NCBI GenBank assembly: GCA_002633025.1
Contig: NMRB01000021.1
Coordinates: 178,274 to 242,273, forward strand
Direction: 5' to 3'
Source: Notospermus geniculatus
Taxonomy: Eukaryota > Nemertea > Pilidiophora > Heteronemertea > Lineidae
Length of the DNA stretch: 64,000 nucleotides
Both the position numbers and the translations under genes were made by a program. Below are positions 29,401 through 41,400 of this stretch, one piece after another. Numbering within the stretch: the first letter of the stretch is position 1; each line of letters opens with the position of its first letter. Below the pieces are notes generated by a model that saw only the letters and a list, made by a program, of their open reading frames with translations, was not told the DNA's origin and searched no databases.

Positions 29401-32400
29401 ATGATTTGGCCAGTGTGATGGTGCTCCAGAGGAAACTAAGCGGCATGGAGAGAGATCTCGCTGCCATTCAGTCCAAGGTTTGTAACATTATCGCTCATGT
29501 GTTTGTCAGATTCTTTCAATGAAGTGATCTTCTTTGGAGACAGGATGCTGGATCCTGGGCTGACTTTTGTCAGCAACCTGTTACCTGCATGTAGTTACGC
29601 TGTTCCCTCCTGCATTCCATTTGAACAATTTGTCTGATAGACAAAAACTGGGTGTTGATGGACAGATTGTAATTCAACAGGCAATTAAACCGTGGTGCTG
29701 GGGACTGTGGTTTGAAGTTCCTCAGCGAGAGGCAAGCGTGAGCGTTCTTCTGGATTTATGGGATTTCTTATGTTTTTCTCACCCTTCTTAATGGGGGGGG
29801 GGGGACCCTAGCTGACTTCCTCAGTAGGTGTCACTAGTGGTTAAAACTATTGAAATGAAACTGACATCCCGGTCCTGATCAATATTCCACGCAAAAGGCG
29901 TCCATTGTATAGGACCGGGTTTCGGTGTGCTGCCCTCTGTTGTAGCTAGGATCCCCATTGAAGTGCATTCATCCCAAGTTTTCTGAAGTTTCAGAATCAG
30001 TTTCTCTGACTTGCCAGTGGACAACCATTAATTCTCGTTAGATAAGAAGATGAGGTAATAATATACTGATGGTTTCTCCCGTTTTCAGTTGGATTCTCTA
30101 CAAGGAGAGGCTGATAACCTGGCTGAAGCCAAACCAGAGGAGGCAGAGGCCATCAGAGAGAAGTTCAATCAGATGACTGAAGTTTGGATGGAACTCAAAG
30201 ACATGGTAAGGAAAATTTGTACGAAATCATTGTGAATTCGGCTGTAAGCAGTTACCATGCTGAACTAACTGGATAAAGTTCCAAACAATTGATTCTACAA
30301 GAGGAATTAAAAGTTTGGGGTTATTGTCTGATATCAACTACCGTAGAGGTCCTCATCCGACTTTACACTTTAACCGAGTCTGTCCTGAAACCTTTCAGTA
30401 GAACTCAGATGAGCTGCTCGTCCAGCCCTACAATCTGAGCATTTCCAACTGGTGCCCATTTATACACCTGGTGGAGAGAGGCCAGTGAGGCAAAGAGACG
30501 TGCCCAAAGTCTCACGCCTAAGTGGGATTCGAACCTTGGACCCTCTGACTGCTAGTCGGAGGCCCGAACCACTACACCACCATGGCTCCCGAGGAATAAA
30601 TCATGAAGTGCAAAAGCTGAGAATGAAGGTCATCCCCCATTGACTAAACCTCTTGTTCATTTCGACGTCTGTAGTTTCTTCATATCGATCCCTGATTTCT
30701 TTGTTTCAATTTCAGTTGAAAGACCGTGATGAGAAATTGAACGAATCGAGTGAGCTGCAGAAGTTCCTTCAGAACCTCGATCACTTCCAAGCCTGGCTCG
30801 GAAAAACACAAACCACGATCGCATCCGAAGATATTCCCCAGAGTCTGTCAGAGGCGGAACAACTCTTGAACACTCATCAGCAACTAAAAGAAGAGATTGA
30901 TGCGTACGCTCCAGATTACGAACAGATGATGGAGTACGGTCGTAAGGTCACTGAAGGACAGACTGACGCCCAGTACATGTTCTTGAGCCAGAGGTTGCAG
31001 GCACTTGACGATGGTTGGCATGAATTGCTTCAGATGTGGGAGAACCGTCAGCTTCTGCTCTCGCAGAGTATGAACATGCAGGTGTGTTGTCGGTTTCAAA
31101 AGGGAGTTGTTGCTCAATTTTCTGACGTTTGTCTGAGATCAGCTGACATTGTTGATGTAAGAGGCTGTTTATTTTCGTCACTTGAGGAGTTGTGATCCTT
31201 GGGAAAACGGAAAAAACTATGCACTTGCAAATTGCAGGGATTATTTTTGTGGCGGCCTAGGAAAACCTGTCGGAAGTCACTGAATAATCAACAAGGGCTG
31301 TCAGATTGCCTGTGAGTTGATCTGCTACTGTTAACCTGTTACGTAGTACATTTCAGCTATTGAAATGTGCAGGTTCACCTCAAACGCAACATCTGACGGG
31401 TTTTCCTAGACTGCCTCACATTTGTTTTGCTGTACAGAATGATCGCTGCAACTTGTAGCTTCATAGCTTTCTCCATTTCGTCAAGGATCACAACTCAGAT
31501 TCCTCAATTGACGAAAATGAACAGTCCCTTTAAAAATTGATGACTAACTAAGTACTTTTCCCTGCGCTATGCATGCTTAAAGTTTGCTGAGTGTTCTGAA
31601 CAGAATCATCCCGTGTCATGGCCTGTTGTTGAGTTGCAATTACTCTACTGCCCAGTAACATTGGAGCCAAAGTAAAGTTGGGACACGGGCTATACTTTAA
31701 GCACTTGCCCCCTAGATTTCTGTCCTGATTGTCATGGTGTTCAATCTGGTTGTCTTTGGAACATTTGTTTTGTCTGTCATTCTGAAGTTTCATGGGGGAA
31801 AGAAAAGTCCCCAGTTAAGGCCTATTTCCACTAGACCGGTTTCCGCTGCGGTTTTGCGGCGCCGGGGCGGTTTTCACGGACATTGGGATAATAAACAGGC
31901 CATGTATTGTTAAACCATCGAAGGATTATCCAAAACACTGTGAAATCGCAAACGCAATGCGGGACACCGGTATAGTGGAAACAGGCCTTTACACTCGATG
32001 TCCAGCCTAACCCAACACCATAGTTGAAATGAATGTGTTTTTCAGATGTTGCTGCGTGATGCCCTTCAAGTCGAGGTCCAACTCAGCAAGCAAGAAAATT
32101 TCCTGTCCAAGGAAGAAGTCCCTGTAAGTTTCTCTCGTACCCTTTAAAAAATTAGGGCCGTATTCATAAAGGGTGTTAGCCTAATCAGTTAAGTGTACAA
32201 ATTCTGCATTACACAGGTTAAAGGCCTAGAAAACTATTGTTCTGCTTTCTGTATGCTGCCTGATCTCTGGCATTTACCCATAAGATGATCACACGCGTCT
32301 AACTTTCCTGCGTCTCAGTGTGGGAGGACAAAAGATAGTGTTGGACGAATTCTAGACAAGCCTGCCTGCTGGTTCAACATTTCCTTTGTCCTCTTGGACT

Positions 32401-35400
32401 TAGACGCAGGACAATTCGAGGTGTGTGATGATCCTGCCGGTAAACGCCTCTGGTGAAGCACCATACAGACATCAGACAATAGTTATCTAGGCCTTTAACC
32501 TGTATAATGCAGAACTTGCACGCTGATTTGGCTAAACGCCCCTTATGAATACAGCCCTAAAGCCAAGCGGACATTTGCGACAAAACTCAATGCGTTAGGG
32601 GTGTCTGTTAAAATCGACTGACCTGGCTGAATGACGAGTCGACAGCGTTGGGTTAGTCGACTTTAAAAACACCCCTAACGCATTGAGTTTTGCCGCAAAT
32701 GTGCACTAGGCTTTAGTCTTTTGAAAGGTAAGATTAGACAATATCAGAGCTTCATTGAAGCTTTGGTTAATGTCTCTTGTTAGTTTCAAACCTCTGACTT
32801 TATTACATGATATTTCTACTCACTAGTAACAAGTATAATTTTATCTCCAAATGCATTTTCGAAGCTGTGTGGCGTTTTGTCTGTTGCCTAGTGTTCGACG
32901 CCATTTAGCGCAATATTATATAGGTGATGTATTGTGCTAGAGTTACTGTACCTGTCTAGGTCATCCATGTAGCCTGAAATCTGTGGCATGGAGTAGGTAC
33001 ATGTACCAGTCAACCCATGTGAGGTTCTGTGTTAAAAGTAGATGGCTGTTTGGATTGTGTGACTGTTCAAGTCCCAAAGTTCAGCAGATCAATTTCTAAT
33101 TTTCGTTTGTCGATTTGTGAAGTAGTCTGAATCACTAAAACTGCAGAGTGCCAGTGAAATACTCCTTCAGAACTTCCATTTTATGGTTTGTCCCAAAACA
33201 GCCAATATCAACTTCAGTGGTGAAATAAGAAAATTGATTGTTTCTCTAATACTTAATGAGGCCTCCATATTGACTGATTTTAACTCTTTGACGCCCAAGG
33301 CCGAGAAAACTCGGTATCAGTTTGGTGTCCTACACCACCATTTTCTTTTGCTCATAACTCAGTTATTATTGGTCCGATTGAGCTAAAATTACGTGCAAAT
33401 GAAAGAGAATTAAATTCTACACAAGTTGAGGGCCCTTTCGCATGCCTTTGCCGCAAATATAGACGAATTTAGAGACATTTTTAGCTCAGCTGACCAAAGG
33501 TCAGCGGAGCTAGTCAAATAGGTATTCAGTGGCGTCAGTGTGTCAGTCCAGCAGTCCAGCAGTCCACCAAGTGAGGTTCTGTGTTAAAAGTAGATGGCTG
33601 TTTGGATTGTGTGACTGTTCAAGTCCCAAAGTTCAGCAGATCAATTTCTAATTTTCGTTTGTGGATTTGTGAAATAGTCTGAATCGCTAACTGCAGAGTG
33701 CCAGTGAAATACTCCTTCAGAACTTCCATTTTATGGTTTGTCCAAAAATAGCTATCCAACATAGAACACAAAAAATGACACACAAAATGATAGATAACAT
33801 AAAGTTGTCTCCAAATTTCACAGATTTTTGACCGTAACCAGGGTCTTCCTCAGGCACTTCATAGTAGAGAATCCAGAAGTGAAACTTCTGAAATTTGTGA
33901 AACTTTTCTCTACTAGAAAGTGCCTGAGGAATACCCCGGTTGAGGTCAAAAATTTGCGAAATTTGGAGACGACTTTATGTTATCTGTTCAAAAATAGCCA
34001 ATATCAACTTCACTGGTGAAATAAGAAAATTGGTTGTAACTTAACGAGTCCTCCAAATTGGCTGATTTTAATGTGCTTCGTGTGGAAGATTTTGTGGCAA
34101 ATTTACCAGAACTGACAATACTTTAGTGTTCTAACTTGACTTCATCTCATATGCCTTATCAATTAACTCAATCGTCCTGTCTTTGAGCTGGTGTCCATAT
34201 TGAACACGTTTACCTTTCCTATGAAAATTGTTTCCTGGCACAACCCTGCAGTAACATTTCTAAATAATTAAGTTTTAATTTATTGGTTCACTTTTCTGCT
34301 CTAACAGTTTTGCTTTTTTCTCAACAGCCATATTTCATTCAATTAAACTGTTCTTCCCACTCAACATACATGTATATATGCTAAGTTAAGCAAAAACCGT
34401 GAGAATGGGTTGCCGACAATGTATGTGGAGTCTGTTAATCGTCCACAATATTTTCTGTGGTATCAGGTTCTTGTGACCTGCTGGTGAGAATTTTTTTACA
34501 GTGGAAGAGAGTGTAATAAATACTGGTTATTTTCTTTTAGTAGAACCATTAGTAGAATGTTGAGTTTTTTGACCTGAAGAGTTTTTACCGTTTCATTGTA
34601 CAGAGCACCCAAGTTGGACTAGACAAGCAGGTAATGACGAGGCCCTGCGTAAAAACCCGATACTGCATCTTAGCATGCATGAATAAATGGAAATAACGTT
34701 AGAAATAAGAAACTTCGGTCGCACCGCTCACAGCGCCACGTCGTGACGTTAGTTCCTCCAGTTCCCCATTGTCTTTAGATGGGCGTAATGTTTTGGAGGT
34801 GAAATACCATCATGTGCTAGTGCCACACCGTCACTTGCATTGAAACTTATTTTGAGTCACTAGAAATTCCATCAGTACTGAGCAAATGTTATATGGTTCT
34901 GGGCACTGGGCATTGGTGGTACACAGTTAAGTGTAGCTTTAGTCGTTCAGCTCCATTACACCGTAGTCGTGGACACCTTAGATCCTGCCACCCACATTTA
35001 GTCCAGTAAATATTAGTGTGACCCCAAACAAATTGCAATGGAAGGTTTTATGACTGGAACCTGTTGTATGCATATCAAGGAACATCCCACCCAAAATCTG
35101 ATGATGGGAAATTGCGTAATCAGCATAAATCCTATATGGCCGCCAAAATACTCTTTGAGCTGGTATATCTCCTTTACAGTTGCTTTTAGGGCCTATAAAT
35201 GTATTACATGTACATTGATACTGATGGTGATACTGGCCCATTTCCTTAGTGGGGTTTATTTACTGGGACCTTAGCTGCATATATAAAGGTCTTATTCGAA
35301 TTCATGCCAGTTTGAAATCCTGCTGAGGATGTTCTTGTCAGCAATAGATTTCGTCTCGCATACTCTACTAAATGCACTTCTTCGTTAACAACTGTGATGA

Positions 35401-38400
35401 CATTCTTCGTGAACTAATGCTGTTTTGTCCCTTGTCCTTTATATAAATCTGTTGATTTAAATATAAAAGCTTGACTTCTTGAAGCATTTCTAGCCAAAAA
35501 TGGCATCCGACCATCTTCTTAGTTGGAGTAGAGAGGCCTGCACTTATCTGCCTGTGGAAGCTCATTACTCCATCATTCAAACAGTCTAGATGAGGAAACA
35601 AATTTAAAACTCATCAAGAATTTAGCCCATGAATTCTCATTTCATTGTTAGGAAGTTGTACAAATAGTGAAATGTACTAACTTAACAAAGTGTGTGGTTG
35701 TATTTACTAACAAAATTGTTCAATGGTCATGTACAGAACTAACACGTGTCTTTTCCAACAGCCTGTATTTTTCTGTGAAATGGAAGCTGCCAAGAAGTGA
35801 CATGTACTGAAGTGATTATCTGAGTGCAGTGTACATCCTAGATAACATACAGGGCATGAAATAATAACAGGTTTCTAAGGTGAAAGACATAGATTCCTAC
35901 CAGACTCGAACCCACGGACCTTCAGACCCTAGATAACATATACCCACTCAAACCTGCCTCAGATTGTATCAACGTTCAGTACAATCTGACTGTGGCCAAA
36001 TCAAATGCTGGTGATGAAGATGGGCATGGGTATGCAGAAAGTCAGCCCATGAAAGCAACATGACTGAGATGGTTTGCGCGACTGGAACCCCTTTATACAT
36101 GTACGATCTAATGATTGTGCCATCAAAAATTTTATGTGGTTAAAGACCTTGTCAATTTCGTATTGTGCTTTTCACTTGCCAATATAGTCGCGAATGATTG
36201 TGTTATATTTTACACGGAGGGCGAATAATTAGTCTCTCTCTTCTAAATCTTCATTGATCGAATTCCACTTTTAACTTACCCTTAGGCCTAGAAAAAAATT
36301 GTGTGTTTCCGGTCATTTGTAATGTTCCGACCGACCCTCAAAAATTCTGACTGGCCAGGAAACTAATTTTTTTTCTCTCACAAAAATGCATCAAATCTAT
36401 CAAAATTAATCTCGTTGCTCTCTAGGCCTTTAGTCATGGATGCCAGAGCAGCTTTTAAGGCTGTTCCTGGCTTCTAGATAACCTTTAGTATAATCCCTGT
36501 AGCTGCAATAAAATTATCTGTACCAAAAATGGAAAATAAAAAAAATCCCAACCGTCCGCCCCTCAATTTTTGGAAATCGCCGATGACCAGAAACACACAA
36601 TTTATTTTGCTAGGCCTTACTACTGTTCGGTCTTCATCTATGACTCTACACTCTGGCACTCTAATTTACATTTCTACAAGCACTCTTTGCTTCCTCTCAA
36701 TTCATATTCTGAAATAATGGCCCGAATTTTAGAATGCTCCTCAACATAAAGGAGTTCCTCAAGGCTATTGTTCTCAAAAATATCATGACTGAAACCTTCA
36801 CCATACACTCTTAATACTTAAAGAGAGGCATGCTGTTCTGCTAGTCCTACTCCAACATTCATCCACCAGTCACTTCATTCACATCATTTCTGCTTTTGGG
36901 TATCTTCATGCAAAAATATGGATTTTAACTTACCGGTAGACAAATTTTAAGGTGGATTTTGACTTGGACAATGGCGTCAAAAGTGTTGCACTTGTGGGAG
37001 TTGTCACTCACTTCGCCGGGATAACATGATCCGACTCTAGACACTGTCCATGAACAGTCAGTTTCCAATCAGGGGTGGCATCACAGCCTTTGGTGTATCC
37101 TGAGTTGGTTTAAGAAGAATTGCTTGAATGGTGCACATTTGGGGGGTAGATGGAACCATGGGTCATATGAATAAAGACTAGTAAATGCTTTTACTTGAAT
37201 TTTGCAATACAAATTCTGTACCCGAAAAGCACAAAAGGCGACACACAAAATGATATAATAACCGAAGTCGGCCTGAAGAAGACCCCGCTTGGGGTCGAAA
37301 ATTGGCAAAATTTCTGGAGGATGACTTCGGTTATTATATCAAGCCAGGCAATTCTGTACAAACCTGAAGTAAAACCATTTGCTATTCTTTATTCGTATTC
37401 TTTATCTGAGCTGCTCGTCGGGAATCCTTCACATGAAATCACTAACTGCAAGAACTATTTTCATTACAGTGTGTGGACAGGAGACTGCCTGCCATTATGT
37501 AACAAACAAAATACTAATGACAATTTCTGTCCTTTCAGAATCTATTTCGGCTGTTAAAACTGAACTAACCGCATCATTGTTCTCAACTGCATGAGACCGT
37601 TTGTGTATAGATCCACTGAGCGAAATTAACAGAAGTCCTGTGAAAATATCCCATCCAAAAAAGTGTCAAAATTAGCTCATTTATTGTATAGCAAAGTAGA
37701 TAGACCATCCATGTTTAGATCACCCTGCAACTATGTTCTTTTTTTGACTATTTATTTTGTGGTACATAGTGAAGTAGTTGATGTTTTAGATCATAGCATG
37801 CACCGTGTCCTATAGGCTTTGATCGTTAAATGTTGTTATGATTTATAGCACAAGGGGAGAGCATTGATTCTAAATTGCTGTGATGAAAATATCTAGTTAC
37901 CAGCATTAGTACTACCCGGTACACGTCCACAAACTTTGTTCTTTGCTTCCTGATTTCGGTGACAGGGTACTTATTTAACCCGTTAACTGGGTAAGACGTC
38001 ATATTATGTCATTATGAAATCAGGGGAACCCACGAAAACACCTGAGGATTGTAGCTTGCGTAAGGCGTAATAGTACAACTTGCAAGGAAGTGGCGTGTCT
38101 AGTGTGTAGGACGTTTTATATCACGTGTGGAATCTTGTGTGTCAAATTTTTTTAAGAAATAAAAATTAGAACTAAAAAAGTTACAAAGTTAACGGGAATG
38201 GGAGACTTTCCTGCCGTTAGAGGCCACCAATAGTTAGCGGTCCCAGAACGTCATGAAATTTGATGTCATGGAGAAGAATTGCATGCCGCAATGTCATCCA
38301 TAATGACGTGGCGCCGTGGCTTACGTCTCTGACGTCAAATTTAGTGACGTTCTAGGACCGCTCAGGCGGCCCCTAACGGCAGGAAAGTCTCCCATTGTGT

Positions 38401-41400
38401 CTCTCATGATCAGGTTTTTAAAAAAAAATTCCTGCAAGAGTCAACTGATCGAACATATTTCTCCCACATTTATTCCACACTTAAAAATCTCCTGAAGCTA
38501 AATTGTGTTGGAATTGGAATTAAAAAGCTGAAAAGCTGCTATTGATAAATAGAAGAAGCATCCAAGGAAGTCGATGTTTCATGTGTGTGTGTGAGAATGC
38601 AAGAATACCATATTATCTCTGTTTCACGATCTATTCAGAATGACTGTGATATTTCAGCCCTTACCTGGTTTCTAATTGTGGCTGTCTACCTGTTGCATCA
38701 TTATGTATCTTTACATGTATCTGTTTATTGTTTCTTACACGTGTATTAACCATTTGCAAATGGAAACTGACTGTATTTCTTTATCCTTATGCAGGGCTCA
38801 CTCGAACAGGCAGAAAACATGATCAAGCAGCACGAAGCTTTCATCACCACCATGGATGCCAATGATGAGAAGGTTAACGGTGTCCTCCAGTTCGCCCAGA
38901 GGCTCACGGAGGAGAACCACTACGCCTCTGAGAAAATAAACCTCAAAGCTGACAATATCGAAGAAAGGTAAAATAGATGATTCTCGAATTCGCAGATCTG
39001 CGCACTTCTGCTGAAATCACAATCACAACCTCGATCTGAAACCAGCTGACATGACGCCATCCATGATTCAGCAATGGTCGAGTCTGACGCGTTGTCTTCG
39101 ACGTCACTGTTGTGGGGTTGTCTGGGTTACGTCATTCAGTTTCAGACCGAGGTTGTGGTTGAGATTTCGGCGGAACCTTTCATCTGCAGCAAGATGATGA
39201 AAATTTTAATGTAGGCAACCAAAACAAAAAGATCTTTTCACGCCAGAAATTAATGAAAATAACATTAGAAAAAAGAAACTTTGGTTGCACCACTCGCAGA
39301 GCCACATCAGGGCTGAGTTGCACAAAACTCATGTTAGCGCTAACACCAAGTTAGTGCTATCGTGAGTCTTGTGCAACTGGCCCAAGGACGTTGGTTCCTC
39401 TAGTCCCCATTACAATAGGTTGGACCTCCCAAAATGACCAAGGCTTGGATGGTAATTTCAGAAATTTTTTTACCACAGTCACTTGTTAGTCATGTACATG
39501 TATCATGATATTTTGACATTGAAGAGATCAAATGTTTTCTATTTGACTTCCATGTTAAAATCTTGCCATTTTCCTTGGGATGTGATTTCAAAAGCCAAAT
39601 TATTTTCAGGTTATTTAAACCCTGACATCTTCTTTCCAGACGCACTGCTAACCGTGAGCGTGCCTATGAGCAGTTGAACAAGCTCAAAGATTCTCTTCTG
39701 CTGCAGCAGTTCTTGCAAGACTGTGACGATGTAAGTCGGCAAAATCGCCAGAGGCTGAAATTACTACAGTTCAGTTTAGATCTGTTTGAAAGTTCTGTCA
39801 AGTGAACACCTATGATTTGCAATCTAGGGAACAGTTAGTGACTGTTGTAGTCTTATTGTCCCCCGGAGCCCTCGGAGGGGGACTTGAAAATACCGGCCGT
39901 CCGTGCGCCTATGCCGCTCGCCGCTCGCCGCTCGCCGCTACTAGTCCCTTCCGCTCTGTAACTTAAGAACGACTGAAGATTTTGGATTCATATTTGGTGG
40001 AGGGATGTATCATGGGCCAAAGGTGTGTCGCGTGAAAGAATCGGCCAAATCCGATTCTCCACTTTGCCACCAGGGGGCCGAAAGCCAAAACACAAAAACT
40101 GCGATCACGCCTTTAATACTGAATGGAATTTCACGAAATTTTTATGGTAGGCTCATCTAGCACGGGTACATAACATATCGTACGGGTTTTCAATTTAATT
40201 CATTTTTCAGCCCTCTAGGGGGCGCTTTGTANNNNNNNNNNNNNNNNNNNNNNNNNNNNNNNNNNNNNNNNNNNNNNNNNNNNNNNNNNNNNNNNNNNNN
40301 NNNNNNNNNNNNNNNNNNNNNNNNNNNNNNNNNNNNNNNNNNNNNNNNNNNNNNNNNNNNNNNNNNNNNNNNNNNNNNNNNNNNNNNNNNNNNNNNNNNN
40401 NNNNNNNNNNNNNNNNNNNNNNNNNNNNNNNNNNNNNNNNNNNNNNNNNNNNNNNNNNNNNNNNNNNNNNNNNNNNNNNNNNNNNNNNNNNNNNNNNNNN
40501 NNNNNNNNNNNNNNNNNNNNNNNNNNNNNNNNNNNNNNNNNNNNNGGGTTTTCAATTACATTCATTTTTCAGCCCTGTAGGGGGCGCTTTGTAAAAACCA
40601 CATAAGTTCCCTTCCGCTCTGTAAATTTGGAATGACTGAAAATTTTGGGTTGATATTTGGTGGAGGGATGTTTCATGGGCCAACGGTGTGTCACGTCAAA
40701 GAATCGACCAAATCTGAATTTCCACTTTGCCACCAGGGGGCCAAAAAGCCGAATCACATAAACTGTGATTGTGCCATTAATACTGAACGGAATCTTCAAA
40801 ATACATGCCCGTTGGACTTGCACCCGGGGCGACGGGGGACGTTCAATGCTGTGCTTGTTTCAAATATGATGATCCTTTTACCCTTATATTCCCAGAATTA
40901 TTACGGAAATTTCACCGGAAATACCATCTACATGAAAACCTCCCCCAAAATAGCCAAAATCCATGGATCAGGCATGTCAGGTCATGTATTATGACTCCAC
41001 ATAGCTGACACAAGTCGAAACAATCAATTTTCATTTCAAGCTCCCTTTAAAATCACTCAAAAAAACTGTTGTAATCCACCTCTGGGAAGGGTCTAAAGGT
41101 TCTGGACTCTTCATCCACATCCCCGAAATCAGCTTCAAAATCAGTCAAGTGGCAGCCAAGTACCATTCATTTCCTGTCCTTAGAGGCGGGAAATTCAAAA
41201 TCAGCGCCTTAATGCGCAGTTGGGAATTTAAGGGTTAATGCACGTCTTCATGTTGCTGGTTACCAGTGGTGATTTGTTGTTATGAAATCATGGTTTGCTT
41301 CGATTACAGCTTGCTGATTGGCTGCAAGACAAGCAAATCGCTGCCCAGGATGAAACCTACAGGGATGCCAAGAACATTCACAGTAAATACATGCGACATC

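Noticed and set aside
40190-40580. Open frames on both strands across the second gap
   Set aside because: Artefact of the N run.
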